A stretch of 64,000 nt of DNA from Pseudoglutamicibacter albus (GCF_031458175.1 NZ_JAVDXX010000001.1:1736001-1800000); one strand, 5' to 3'; positions 43,029-52,651 are shown, counted from the first letter of the stretch. Notes: generated from the sequence alone by a model not told the origin. Translations and numbers: made by a program.

Positions 43029-44894
43029 ATGACCGCATCAAAGCAATTTCAAGTTCCTCCAGAGATTCACGTGGAAAGCGTTCGCGCTTTTGTGAGCGAG
43101 TGGGCAGAGATCACCAATCCTGAAAAGATCGAGCTCGTCTCAGCAGCGGATGACGCCAGGCTGCTCGAAGAGGCCATCGCCGCCGGCGAAATGCTCCGCG
43201 CAGGCAAAGGTCGCTACTACTCACGGTCACACCCGAAAGACACCGCCCGCACCGAAGAGCGCACCTTTGTCGCCACGGCTGACGAGGCGGATCGCGGGCG
43301 CTACAACAACTGGCGCCACTCAAGCGAGGTCAAACCGCTGCTGACGAGCCGCATGCGCGGCGCTTCGGCGGGTAAAACCATGTACGTGGTGCCGTACCTG
43401 ATGGCCCCTCCCGGCACCCCGCTTGCGAACTTCGCGCTCGGAGTTGAGCTCACCGACGACCGCAACGTGGTGCTGCAGATGATCCGCATGGCCCGCGTCG
43501 GAATTGAGCACTTCGACGGTGTCAGCGACCAGGACTTCTTCGTGCGCGGTGTGCACCTCACCGGTGACCTTACCGCGCTGCAGCAGGGCACCGACGCCGA
43601 CGAGCGGATGTTTGTGACCGTCGCAGACGAGCGCACCATTTTGCACTTCGGCTCCGCGTACGGCGGCAACGCGCTGCTTGGTAAAATCGCCCACGGTCTG
43701 CGCCAGGCGTCCTACGACGGTTACGCCTCAGGGAAGTTCCTCGCGGAGCAGTTCCTGCTGCTTGGGATCCACGACCGTGAAACCGGCGTCACCACGCACG
43801 TGTGCGGCGGCTTCCCGAGCGCGTCAGGGAAAACCAACCTCGCGATGACGCTGCCGCCAAACGGACTCGGCGACCGCTACCGCGTTGATTTTTACGGCGA
43901 CGACATCGCCTGGATGTGGGTTGACGACGAAGGGAAACTCCGTGCCATCAACCCCGAAAACGGTGCCTTCGGTGTCGCAAAAGACACCAACGAGGGTTCC
44001 AACCCCACCGCGATGGCGGCAATCGCTGAGGGATCGGGCACGATCTTCACCAACACCGCCTACAACGAAGTCACCGGCGAGGTGTGGTGGGAGGGTCTCA
44101 CCCCCGAACCCCCGGCCGACCCGGCAGGGTGGCTCGACTGGACCGGCGCGAAAATCACCGACCGCACCGCCGAGCAGCAAAACGAACCGTGGGCGCACCC
44201 GAACAGCCGCTTCACTATTCCGCTGGAGCGCATCCCGAACCTCGCCGAAGACGTCTCCAAACCCGAGGGCGTGGTCGTTGACGCGATTATCTTCGGTGGC
44301 CGCACCCGCGATCGTGAACCGCTGATCCGCGCAATCGACAACCTTGTTGATGGCGTCTACGACGGGCTGACACTCGGCGCCGAGGCGACTTTCGCAGCGG
44401 ACGGGCTTGACGGGCAGCTGCGTTACGACCCGATGTCGATGCGTCCGTTCTTCTCGTACTCCGAGGGTCGCTACGCCGAACACTGGCTTAAAGTGCTCGG
44501 GCAGCTGAAAGAGATGCCGATGTTTGCCCACGTCAACTGGTTCCAGCGCGAACCCGAAACCGGTCGTTACCTGTGGCCGGGCTTCCGCGAGAACCTGCGC
44601 GCGCTGAACTGGCTCACACAGTACCGCGACGGCAAAGTCAAGGGACGCAAAACCCCGATCGGCGTGCTCCCGCTTGTTGAAGAGCTCGACTTTACCGGTC
44701 TCGAAATCGACGCGGCGGATCTCGACAAACTGCTGCGGGTTGACGTTGAACGCTGGCTACAGGAAACCGATCACCGCGCTGAGCACCTGCGCGAGCTGCC
44801 CGATATGCCGCGCGAAATCTGGGACGCACACGAGGCGCTTGTCGAGGCGTTGCGGGCCGAGGCGGCAACTGACGCAGGGGGCGCAGACAGCTAG
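43029..44894 (+). CDS. pckG: Phosphoenolpyruvate carboxykinase (GTP), divergent
   Basis: PckG converts oxaloacetate and GTP to PEP, CO2 and GDP, the first committed step of gluconeogenesis. The 621-residue protein has the order and length of GTP-PEPCK: TMYVVPYLM, FGSAYGGNALLGKIAH, the kinase-1 P-loop GGFPSASGKTN (about 260-270), GDDIAWMWVDDEGKLRAINPENGAFGVA, NPTAMAAI, AHPNSRF, IIFGGRTRDREP, RPFFSYSEGRYAEHW and HVNWFQ. The reactive cysteine of the P-loop (SACGKT in most enzymes) is serine here, and GRTMYV is AGKTMYV. It looks intact but diverged. It may be a second copy acquired with the neighbouring island. Confidence 0.9.
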   Translation: MTASKQFQVPPEIHVESVRAFVSEWAEITNPEKIELVSAADDARLLEEAIAAGEMLRAGKGRYYSRSHPKDTARTEERTFVATADEADRGRYNNWRHSSEVKPLLTSRMRGASAGKTMYVVPYLMAPPGTPLANFALGVELTDDRNVVLQMIRMARVGIEHFDGVSDQDFFVRGVHLTGDLTALQQGTDADERMFVTVADERTILHFGSAYGGNALLGKIAHGLRQASYDGYASGKFLAEQFLLLGIHDRETGVTTHVCGGFPSASGKTNLAMTLPPNGLGDRYRVDFYGDDIAWMWVDDEGKLRAINPENGAFGVAKDTNEGSNPTAMAAIAEGSGTIFTNTAYNEVTGEVWWEGLTPEPPADPAGWLDWTGAKITDRTAEQQNEPWAHPNSRFTIPLERIPNLAEDVSKPEGVVVDAIIFGGRTRDREPLIRAIDNLVDGVYDGLTLGAEATFAADGLDGQLRYDPMSMRPFFSYSEGRYAEHWLKVLGQLKEMPMFAHVNWFQREPETGRYLWPGFRENLRALNWLTQYRDGKVKGRKTPIGVLPLVEELDFTGLEIDAADLDKLLRVDVERWLQETDHRAEHLRELPDMPREIWDAHEALVEALRAEAATDAGGADS

Positions 44895-44944
44895 CGCCTG
44901 CGCCACCGCGCGGCCGCGGCGACACAAAACTGCCACACAACAAA

Positions 44945-44981
44945 CGAGGGGGAAACCGAAACGTGTTCGGTTTCCCCCTCG
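44945..44981. terminator. pckG terminator
   Basis: A 16-bp perfect stem (44945-44960 with 44966-44981) with a 5-base loop lies 51 bases after the pckG stop. It also serves the convergent FMN reductase gene. Confidence 0.88.
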
Positions 44982-45006
44982 CCTTTGGGTTACGCGCCCG
45001 CGAAAA

Positions 45007-45579
45007 CTAATCGCGGCTGGTTTTTTCGATCAGCTCAGCGAAGCGGTCAATGTATTTCTGCAGGAACTCAACGGTTGACTCGCGGGTGATCTTATCCCCG
45101 TCACCGAAAAGCTCAGGCGACTGCGACAGGAACACCTCGGGCTGGCCAAGCGTTGGCATGTCGAAGTAGGAAAGCGCAAGGCGCAGGTTCTTCTGCGACG
45201 AGTACCCGCCCATGCGTCCAACAGAGTGGCTCACAATTCCCGCCGGGAGTCCCTTCCACGCAACGTCGGCGTTGGGTTTCGACCCAATATCCACCGCGTT
45301 TTTCAGGCACGCCGGGATGGTGCGGTTGTTCTCCGGGGTCACAAACAGCACCCCGTCAGAGGCCTTAATCGTCTCGCGGAACTCCGTGTACTCCGCCGGC
45401 ACCGGCTTGTCGGTGACCTCTGGGTCGTCGTAGTCGAAATCGTACAGCGGCAGGTCGCGGATCTCCACGATCTTCGCCTCGTACCCCTCAGGGAACATCG
45501 GAATCAGGTTGTGCGCAATCTTACGGGCAAAGGAGCCACGACGCAGGCTCCCAACAATCACACTCACGCGCTTCGTCAT
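45007..45579 (-). CDS. NAD(P)H-dependent FMN reductase / quinone reductase
   Basis: The 190-residue flavodoxin-fold protein begins MTKRVSVIVGSLRRGSFAR, with the FMN phosphate loop GSLRRGS. It has LFVTPENNRTIPACLKNAVD (family pattern PEYNxSIPGxLKNAID) and the GGYSSQKNLRLAL segment. Members reduce FMN, quinones, chromate or azo dyes; the real substrate is unknown. A GTG 9 bases upstream is an alternative start. It is convergent with pckG and sits at the right edge of the segment between the AEC copies. Confidence 0.88.
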   Translation of the reverse strand: MTKRVSVIVGSLRRGSFARKIAHNLIPMFPEGYEAKIVEIRDLPLYDFDYDDPEVTDKPVPAEYTEFRETIKASDGVLFVTPENNRTIPACLKNAVDIGSKPNADVAWKGLPAGIVSHSVGRMGGYSSQKNLRLALSYFDMPTLGQPEVFLSQSPELFGDGDKITRESTVEFLQKYIDRFAELIEKTSRD

Positions 45580-45788
45580 ACATTTCACTCTCTTTTCTCT
45601 ATTTCAACTGTGGATCATGCACCGCGATCCGCGCCCTCATACGCCACAGACTCGCGCGGCGCGAGCTGCCGGTCGCTGCCCCAAGCCGAGCAGAACCGGC
45701 ACTCGCTCACGAGGTCAAGCCTATGTTAACAATTCCGCCATTGCGAACCTCATGAGTAACCGAAGCTCCGAGCACCAAGCGCGGCCTG

Positions 45789-46616
45789 GTGCTCCCGGAA
45801 CTTGCGGGGATCCAAGCCACTGGCTTTCAACTGTTCCACACAATCGCGCGAGCCGACGTCGCTGTCATCTTCGGGCCGCAAGTGTTCATCGCCGCGATCA
45901 GCGCGTTCACCGTCATGACGCTCTACGTGCTGATCGCATGCCTAGCCCTCAAACGCAGGTCAGCTGAACTTACCGTGGGCGCGCTTTCAGCCGGCATGGT
46001 CAACTCGGCTAACCTCGGCATCCCCATCGCGATCTTCGTGCTCGGCGACGCCACCTACTCCGTGCCGGTCCTGCTGTTCCAGCTCGCGATCCTCCAGCCG
46101 CTCTCCCTCATCTGCCTCGATGTTCAGACCCAACGTGTCGGCTCCGGCGTGGTCGGCGCGCTCAAAGGCATCGCAACCAACCCGCTGATCCTCGCCTCAC
46201 TCGCCGGCGTCATCGTAGCCACCACCGGAGCCACCATCCCAGAAACCGTCATGAACCCCATCGAAATCCTCGGTGGCGCCGCGGTCCCGGCGATGCTCAT
46301 GGCGTTCGGAATCTCGCTCGTGGGTTCCAAGCCGCTCCAGCACGGCAGCGGCCGCCGCACCGATGTGTTGCTCGCACTCACGTTCAAGCTCATCGTGCAC
46401 CCGCTCATCGCGTGGTTGCTGGCCGCCGTCGTGTTCCAGCTCGATTCCGCCGGCATCTTCATGGCCGTGATCCTCGGCGTACTTCCCACCGCGCAGAACG
46501 TGTTTGTGACCGCAACCCACTACAACCAAGACATGGTCACCGCGAAAGACACCGTGTTGCTCTCAACCCTGCTCGGGGTGCCGCTCATGTTCATCTGCGC
46601 GATGATATTCGGGTGA
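45789..46616 (+). pseudogene. AEC-family permease, 5' end missing
   Basis: This second copy lacks the first ~53 residues present in the copy at 33153 (two membrane helices). Homology begins at CTGTTCCA, 45831, after an unrelated GTG-led stub (MLPELAGIQATGFQ). The rest is intact to the normal end (FVTATHYNQDMVTAKDTVLLSTLLGVPLMFICAMIFG). It has no ribosome site. It keeps exactly the 3' part that the first copy lost. Confidence 0.82.
45831..46501 (+). repeat. Direct repeat B (671 bp, AEC permease segment)
   Basis: Same-orientation partner of 33312-33982, with no net length change. Recombination between the two would delete about 12.5 kb and leave one full-length AEC gene with the 5' end of the first copy and the 3' end of this one. 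Confidence 0.85.
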
Positions 46617-46682
46617 AAGCTGCCCGCCCCACGCAAGCAGCGTACGATGCGGTAGCTGCCAAGCAGCGCCTGTAACGGTTGT

Positions 46683-47942
46683 CTACCGGCCCGTGAAGCG
46701 GACGCGGATGCGGCGCACACGGCGCCGCAACTCGCCCTGCGGCGCGTGCCTATTCCAGTACCACAAGCCCCACAGGCCAGCCACGAGCGAAATCAGACCC
46801 GCGATGCAGAGTGACATCCGCGCGCCCAGAACTTCGGCAAGCCACCCCATCAAAGGTGAACCGAGCGGCGTTCCGCCCATAACCAAAACCATGTACAACG
46901 CCATCACGCGGCCGCGATACCTCGGGTCCACCGTCATCTGTAGCGTCACGTTGCACGAATTCAAGAACGTCACCGCTGCCCAGCCGGTCGGGATCAGCAT
47001 GATCGCATACAGCCACAGCCACGGGACCGCACACGCGGCGATCACCGTGATACCGAAACCGATCGTTCCACCCACCACGAACTTTAGCCGCGAACCCTGC
47101 CGCCTGGCCGCCATCAACGCACCCGCCAACGTGCCGCACGCCTGGATTGTGCCGAGCAGACCGAACACCTCGGCATCCGCATCGAACACCGTTGTAGCCA
47201 TGACCGCGTTGAACACCGGGAAATTCAACCCGAACGTACCCACCACGAACGCAAGCACCATGATCATGATGAGCGTAGGCCTACGCGCAACATACTTGAT
47301 GCCCTCAACAACCTGGCCACGCTTACGCGGAACCCGCGGCTGACTGTTAGCCGGAATGTTCCGGGAAATCACGAACAGCGAAACCAGTACGCCCGCGAAA
47401 CTCGCTGCGTTGATCAAGAAAACCCAGCCCGTACCGACCGCGGCAATCAACAGGCCAGAAACACCCGGTCCGATCAGCCGCGCCGAATTGAAGCTCGTCG
47501 AATTCAAGGACACCGCGTTCGGTACCAACTTGGACGGCACCAAATCATTCACCAAAGCCTGGCGTGCTGGCGCATCGAACGCCGCCCCGATACCTAACAA
47601 GGTCGCCAAGATGTACACATGCCACAGCTCAACCGTGCCCGTGAGCACCAAAACACCCAAGATCACCGCGAGCACACCCATGAACGCCTGCGCGATCTGC
47701 ACGATCCGTAACCGCGGGTACCGGTCAGCGATCACGCCCGCATAGGCAGACAAAAACAGGATCGGCAGAAACTGAAGCCCCATCACGAGGCCCACCGCGG
47801 TCCCTGAATTATCGGTCAGCTCAGTCAGAACCAGCCAGTCCTGCGCGATGCGCTGCATCCACGTCCCGATGTTCGAAACCAAGCCGCCGAAAAACCACCA
47901 CCGGTAATTCTTGATCTGCAGCGAGGCGAACATGCGGGACAT
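46683..47942 (-). CDS. MFS transporter (EntS/drug-export-like)
   Basis: The 419-residue protein has about 12 membrane helices. The opening FASLQIKNYRWWFFGGLVSNIGTWMQRIAQDWLV is typical of the MFS_3 (enterobactin exporter/tetracycline-resistance-like) group. GVIADRYPRLRIV gives the loop 2-3 motif, and DPRYRGRVMALYMVLVMGGTPLGSPLMGWLAE lies in the second half. The last residues are strongly basic (RRRVRRIRVRFTGR). Substrate is unknown; export of a hydrophobic drug or small metabolite is the usual guess. GAGGAGG lies 10 bases before the ATG. Confidence 0.85.
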   Translation of the reverse strand: MSRMFASLQIKNYRWWFFGGLVSNIGTWMQRIAQDWLVLTELTDNSGTAVGLVMGLQFLPILFLSAYAGVIADRYPRLRIVQIAQAFMGVLAVILGVLVLTGTVELWHVYILATLLGIGAAFDAPARQALVNDLVPSKLVPNAVSLNSTSFNSARLIGPGVSGLLIAAVGTGWVFLINAASFAGVLVSLFVISRNIPANSQPRVPRKRGQVVEGIKYVARRPTLIMIMVLAFVVGTFGLNFPVFNAVMATTVFDADAEVFGLLGTIQACGTLAGALMAARRQGSRLKFVVGGTIGFGITVIAACAVPWLWLYAIMLIPTGWAAVTFLNSCNVTLQMTVDPRYRGRVMALYMVLVMGGTPLGSPLMGWLAEVLGARMSLCIAGLISLVAGLWGLWYWNRHAPQGELRRRVRRIRVRFTGR

Positions 47943-48000
47943 GAATAGGCGGCCTCCTCAACGGCGCAGAAACCGGTGGGGTAATACAAAACGGGACCCC

Positions 48001-48034
48001 GGCGTAGATTGAACTGTAGATTCAACCCTACGCC
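48001..48034. promoter_or_regulatory. Inverted repeat in the MFS upstream region
   Basis: GGCGTAG-AT-TGAA (48001-48013) faces TTCAA-CC-CTACGCC (48021-48034), a 7+5 bp dyad with a small bulge and 7-base centre. It lies 59-92 bases before the MFS start, where an operator for a local repressor would be expected. Confidence 0.5.
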
Positions 48035-48141
48035 TAGGGTCCGGCCTTGTTAAGAGTTGCCGCGCTGACGTGGCGCCGCTGGCACGGCGGCATGCCAGCC
48101 AAGCTGACGCTATGCCGACGTTAGTTTAGGCCGCGGCCGCA

Positions 48142-50067
48142 CTAGTTCAGGCCGCGCAGGTCGAGTTCGAGGTGGTCCTCCCCCGCCTCATCCAGCTGCA
48201 CTGGGATACCCCAGTCCTGCTGGTATAGATGGCAGGCGGCGTGGTCCGGGATCTCCTGGCCTTCCTCACCATCGCAGGCTGCAGCACGCGCGGTGATATG
48301 CAGAACGCCGTGCACAATCTCCGGGTTGAGGACGAGCTCACGCGTGAGCCCTTGGCTCGTGCCAGCGCCTTCTAGGATGAGTTCTTCAGGGGACGCAGAA
48401 ACCTGTAGCTGGGTTGGGTCACCCCAACGGTAGTCGAGCTTCTGGCCCGCAGGAGCGGTGAAGCGTGCGGTCAGCTTGTGGGTGCCGGGCTTCACCAGGG
48501 TCTTTGGGCGCTGGGTCTGGGATGCGCCACGGTCAACCGTGGTCGCTTCCTTCGGCAGCGGGACCCGCACGAGCTGATGCCGGTTCGTTTCGACCACCAA
48601 CAGGACCGGATCTCCACCAACGCTGTGGTCCACGAGCACTTCCGCCGGTTCCTGTAGGCCCTCGGCGAGCGTTCCGACCGTATGGGTCGCGGGGTCATAG
48701 CGGCGCACCGCACCGTTATAGGTATCAGCGATCGCAACCGAGCCATCCGGCAGAACCGAAACACCCAACGGGTGCTGCAGACGCGCCTCATCGGCCGGAC
48801 CGTCGCGGAAGCCGAAATCGAACAGCCCCAGGCCTGTCGCGGTCTCAACCTTGGCGACCGTGCCGTCCTCACCCAGGCGCAGCATACGCACCGCGGAGGT
48901 CTCCGAATCGGCAATCCACACGTCCCCGTTCGCATCCACATCCACACCGGAAGGCTGCGCGAACATCGCGACATCCGCAGTACCGTCATCCAAGCCTTCG
49001 ATGCCGGAGCCAGCCTCCAGCGTGACCTCGGCCTTGACGGGGTCGAAACCGAAGATCTGGTGGGTTCCCGCCATAGCGACGATGAACCGGCCAGCCTTCT
49101 CTGCCCACGCAAGGTCCCACGGGGATGAGAGCGAAAGCTCGGTAGCGTTCTCCCCCAGCTCACGCGACCAACCGGCGTCCTGCAGGCGGGCGCGTTCGGC
49201 ATCGAGCAGGCGCTGCACACCGTTACCGGCAACAGTCGTGACCTCGCCCGTGGCCGTGTTAACGCCACGCAGGCGGTGGTTCACGGTGTCAGCAACCAGG
49301 ACGTCGTAGCCCACCTTCTCCGCGATGTGGCCGGGAACGACCGCGGCACCCTGCGGCTCGTTGAAGCGCGCGGTGTCCGCGGAGCCGTCCGCGAAGCCGC
49401 GCTCCCCAGTGCCGATCTGACCGACCTTGGTCACGAGGTCCGTGTCCATGATCGTGAGCCGGTGGTGGCCCGAATCCACGACGAGGAACTGGCCGTTCGG
49501 CAGGTCGATCGCCGAACCTGGGAAGCGGAGGTCCCCTTCGCGTGCCGGCGGGGCGACGTACGGGCCGTCACCGCGGTGCAAGGTGCCCTTCCCATCGTGC
49601 TCTTCGATGAGCTCTTCAACCAAAGATTCAAGACCGGCCGCGTGCCCCTCACCTGAGAGATGCGCAACGATGTAGCCTTCCGGGTCCAGGACCACGAGCG
49701 TGGGCCAGGCACGTGCCGTATAGGCCTGCCACGTCAGCAGCTCGGGGTCATCCAGGACCGGGTGTTCGATCTCGTAGCGTTCAACCGCGGCCTCGAGCGC
49801 TTCCTTCTTGGCCTCGTGCTCAAACTTGGGGCTGTGCACACCGATCGTGACCAGCACGTCGTTGTATCTCTCCTCGAGTGGGCGCAGCTCGTCGAGCACG
49901 TGCAGGCAGTTGATGCAGCAGAACGTCCAGAAATCCAGGATCACGATCTTGCCGCGAAGGCTCGCAAGGTCAAGGTCCTTACCGCCGGTGTTCATCCAGC
50001 CGCGGCCACGAAGCTCACTCGCGCGCAAACGGACGCCGGTACGAAGTGCATCAGACTCAGCAGACAC
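48142..50067 (-). CDS. NHL-repeat thioredoxin-like protein
   Basis: The 641-residue protein has an N-terminal TlpA-like thioredoxin domain (about 15-165) with the redox motif C51-I-N-C54, preceded by another cysteine (WTFCCINC). Six or so NHL beta-propeller repeats follow from about residue 175 to 500 (GERGFADGSADTARFNEPQGAA, DGTADVAMFAQPSGVDVDANG, DEARLQHPLGVSVLPDG). A small C-terminal beta domain ends it. It is the bacterial counterpart of NHLRC2. No signal peptide is seen, so it is probably cytoplasmic; its partner is unknown. Start is a GTG with AGGAG 5 bases ahead. Confidence 0.88.
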   Translation of the reverse strand: MSAESDALRTGVRLRASELRGRGWMNTGGKDLDLASLRGKIVILDFWTFCCINCLHVLDELRPLEERYNDVLVTIGVHSPKFEHEAKKEALEAAVERYEIEHPVLDDPELLTWQAYTARAWPTLVVLDPEGYIVAHLSGEGHAAGLESLVEELIEEHDGKGTLHRGDGPYVAPPAREGDLRFPGSAIDLPNGQFLVVDSGHHRLTIMDTDLVTKVGQIGTGERGFADGSADTARFNEPQGAAVVPGHIAEKVGYDVLVADTVNHRLRGVNTATGEVTTVAGNGVQRLLDAERARLQDAGWSRELGENATELSLSSPWDLAWAEKAGRFIVAMAGTHQIFGFDPVKAEVTLEAGSGIEGLDDGTADVAMFAQPSGVDVDANGDVWIADSETSAVRMLRLGEDGTVAKVETATGLGLFDFGFRDGPADEARLQHPLGVSVLPDGSVAIADTYNGAVRRYDPATHTVGTLAEGLQEPAEVLVDHSVGGDPVLLVVETNRHQLVRVPLPKEATTVDRGASQTQRPKTLVKPGTHKLTARFTAPAGQKLDYRWGDPTQLQVSASPEELILEGAGTSQGLTRELVLNPEIVHGVLHITARAAACDGEEGQEIPDHAACHLYQQDWGIPVQLDEAGEDHLELDLRGLN

Positions 50068-50192
50068 CTTAACTCCTGGTTTCAGACGGGGCTTGACATG
50101 GGGTTTTCACTCGCCACGCCGAGGGCGGGGCGGATTGTGTCCATTCTAGAAGTTCGCCTCATGCCAACGCTTTTGGCGCGTAACATCACGCT

Positions 50193-52478
50193 TTATGCCC
50201 GCGGCGTATCGTCGCGGCCCTCCGCTTCGTCCTTGCCCTCCGGTGCTTCGGCCTCGTCCTCCGGTAAGCCTTCTGCCGGCAGGCCCGCACGGATGCGGGC
50301 TGCGCGGCGGGCTTCTTCGAGGCCGTCGGCCTGGGCGCCCTGCAGCTGCTGCAGCATCTGGTTGTAGTCGCGCAGTTCGCGGTTTCCGGTACGTTCGGCA
50401 ACGCGTTCGTCGCGGCGGGCTATCCGTTCATCGGAGCGGGACCATGCAACGGCCACGCCCACGGCGAGCATGAGCGTCGGTACTTCGCCGATGCCCCACA
50501 TGACACCGGCGCCTATTCGTTGATCTTCGATCGCGCTCGGGCCCCAATCGCGGCCCTGGTTGCCGAACCAGTCCGGCTGGATCAAAACGTCGGTGCCCAT
50601 GATGCTGGTCGCGTAGAACGCGTGGAAGATCATGGTGATCAGCAGGATCACGAGCCGCACAAAGTATGGGGCGCGGTTCGGCAGCGGGTCCAGCCCGATC
50701 ATGTTGACGGCCAAGACGTAGCCGGTCAGCAGGAAGTGGAAGTTCATGAACTCGTGGCCTAAGTGGTATTTCATGGAGAACCACATGAGGTCAGTCGAGT
50801 AGAAGATCACGATCGAGGCCGTGAAGTTCACGGCCGCGACAATCGGGTGCGTGACGCCTTTAGCCCACTTGGAGTGCAGGAACACCAGGGTCCATTCGCG
50901 GGGGCCGCGGGTGCCGTCACGCCGGGCGGGGATCGCTTTGAGGGCCAGCGCGATCGGGGACCCGACCACCAGGAAGAACGGCGCGACCATGGTGAGCGCC
51001 ATGTGGGCGACCATGTGCATCGAGAACAGGTTCTGCCCGTACACCGCGATGGGCCCGGATGTGATGTAGAACAGGAAGATCAGGCCCACATAGAAGCTGA
51101 GGGTGCGCCACCAGTCCCAGTGCCCGCCTTTAGCGTGGACGCGATAGGCCCAGCGGCCGTAGGCGATCGCGAGGAAGATGATGATCGCTACCCACAGCCA
51201 GTCGAAGCGCCACACGCTCGCCCACGATGAGATGGTGAGCTCGGGTGGTAGCTCGTAGCCGGAGAGGCGGCGGGCCGGGGACATGACTTCCGGCGGCGCG
51301 GTGGATACCGGCGGTTGGGTGCGGGCGAGCACCACGGCGATCGCCGATACGGCGGACATGATCGCTACTTCAACACCGATGATGCGCCACGCGGCTTTGC
51401 GTGCGGTGAGGTCGCCGTTTTTCAGTCGCGGAATGATGTTGGAGCGGTGGATGATCCCGAGGAAGCCCAGGATCACCGAGAGGAAGGCTTTGAAGATGAG
51501 GAACAGACCGTATTGGGTTCCGAAGAGCTGCTGAAGGGTGTGGACGCGGATCGCTCCTGCCGCTACGCCGGAGAGCACAACCAGGAAGAACGATGCGCCA
51601 GCTAGGTGCGAGAATCGTTGCAGGACTTCCGCCGCGGCGGGGTTGGTGTCAGGGCCGGTGATGTTCTTTTGCGCTCCGCCAAGCAACCCGGAGACGACGG
51701 CGAGGGCTACGAGCCCGCCACCCCACGCGACGACGCCGAGTAGGTGCAGGCCCATCGAGTTCACCGCACCCCAGTGGTCGTCACCGCCGGCGGCGTGGCC
51801 GAGCAGCGCCAGCGGCACGAGGGCAACACCTGCGAAGCCTGCGGCCCAGCCGAGCGCGTTGGCGCTGCGGGCGGCGATCATGGTGGTGCTCGTGATGATC
51901 GCGAGGGAAACGACCACGGCCCAGCTTCGGCCGAAGTCGAAGTTCAGCATGTAGTCGAAGATGCCGTCAGTGAAAGATTTGTCTGCGGTGACGGGGAGCG
52001 CGGCGGCATCCGAATAGCTGAGAACGAGCGTGGACATCGCAGCGAACGCCCACACGATCGCTGCGACGGATCCGACGGTAACGAGCCGGTTGAACGCTTT
52101 GGTGAATTCCCCACCGTCAGTGGAACCTGCGGCCCGAGTGGTGCGCTGTGGCCGGGTGGTACGCGGGATGATCGCGCACACGAAGATGAGCGTGCCGAGC
52201 GTGATCGAGAAGCTGATGTCGTGAACCCAGCGCGCGATCGGCAGGCCGTAGCGGGTCACCACGCCCGGGTCACCGAGTAGAACGGAGAGCGCTGTACCGG
52301 AGTACGAGAGCGCGAGGAAGAGGGTTATGAGCCCGATGGGCGCGGAAATCCAGGTGAGCGCGTATGCGACTCGAGGGTTGTCTGCCGCGAGCCTCGCGTT
52401 TTTCGCGGAAGGGTCCTCGCTTCCGCGGGCGGGCTCGGCGGAGGCACGCTTGGACGTTGCAACCTGCGAGTGCGACAT
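50193..52478 (-). CDS. CopD-CtaG fusion: copper uptake / cytochrome c oxidase assembly
   Basis: The 761-residue membrane protein joins two modules. Residues about 30-370 are CopD-like (SYSGTALSVLLGD, MGLHLLGVVAWGGGLVALAV with its histidine, SHLAGASFFLVVLSGV, FGTQYGLFLIFKAFLSVILG). Residues about 400-690 are CtaG_actino / caa3 assembly type (SMHMVAHMALTMVAPFFLVVGSPIALALK, YHLGHEFMNFHFLLTGYVLAVN). The charged tail is about 75 residues. It probably brings copper to the oxidase. The ATG at 52478 is chosen for AGGAAAGG ahead; an ATG 21 bases upstream is also possible. Confidence 0.87.
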   Translation of the reverse strand: MSHSQVATSKRASAEPARGSEDPSAKNARLAADNPRVAYALTWISAPIGLITLFLALSYSGTALSVLLGDPGVVTRYGLPIARWVHDISFSITLGTLIFVCAIIPRTTRPQRTTRAAGSTDGGEFTKAFNRLVTVGSVAAIVWAFAAMSTLVLSYSDAAALPVTADKSFTDGIFDYMLNFDFGRSWAVVVSLAIITSTTMIAARSANALGWAAGFAGVALVPLALLGHAAGGDDHWGAVNSMGLHLLGVVAWGGGLVALAVVSGLLGGAQKNITGPDTNPAAAEVLQRFSHLAGASFFLVVLSGVAAGAIRVHTLQQLFGTQYGLFLIFKAFLSVILGFLGIIHRSNIIPRLKNGDLTARKAAWRIIGVEVAIMSAVSAIAVVLARTQPPVSTAPPEVMSPARRLSGYELPPELTISSWASVWRFDWLWVAIIIFLAIAYGRWAYRVHAKGGHWDWWRTLSFYVGLIFLFYITSGPIAVYGQNLFSMHMVAHMALTMVAPFFLVVGSPIALALKAIPARRDGTRGPREWTLVFLHSKWAKGVTHPIVAAVNFTASIVIFYSTDLMWFSMKYHLGHEFMNFHFLLTGYVLAVNMIGLDPLPNRAPYFVRLVILLITMIFHAFYATSIMGTDVLIQPDWFGNQGRDWGPSAIEDQRIGAGVMWGIGEVPTLMLAVGVAVAWSRSDERIARRDERVAERTGNRELRDYNQMLQQLQGAQADGLEEARRAARIRAGLPAEGLPEDEAEAPEGKDEAEGRDDTPRA

Positions 52479-52589
52479 GGGCGCCTTTCCTGAGGGCATT
52501 TCTTCAGAGGAGGTTCACGTGAGCGGAGCTCATCAGATCCAGTTTAGGCGGTGCCGCTGTGGGAAGCGGTGCCCCGCTTGTGTTTAAAA

Positions 52590-52630
52590 AGTAAACCCAC
52601 TCCAACCTGCGTGGTTGGGGCGGGTTTACT
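52590..52630. terminator. hup terminator
   Basis: AGTAAACCC (52590-52598) and CCAACC (52602-52607) pair with GGTTGG (52613-52618) and GGGTTTACT (52622-52630), with one 3-base internal loop. It follows the hup stop on the minus strand. Confidence 0.85.
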
Positions 52631-52651
52631 GCTCAGCTTGCGCTGTAAGAC

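Noticed and set aside
45589-45788. A gene between the FMN reductase and the second AEC copy
   Set aside because: Frames here are short, have no ribosome site and no recognisable motif; it is junction sequence upstream of the 5'-truncated AEC copy.
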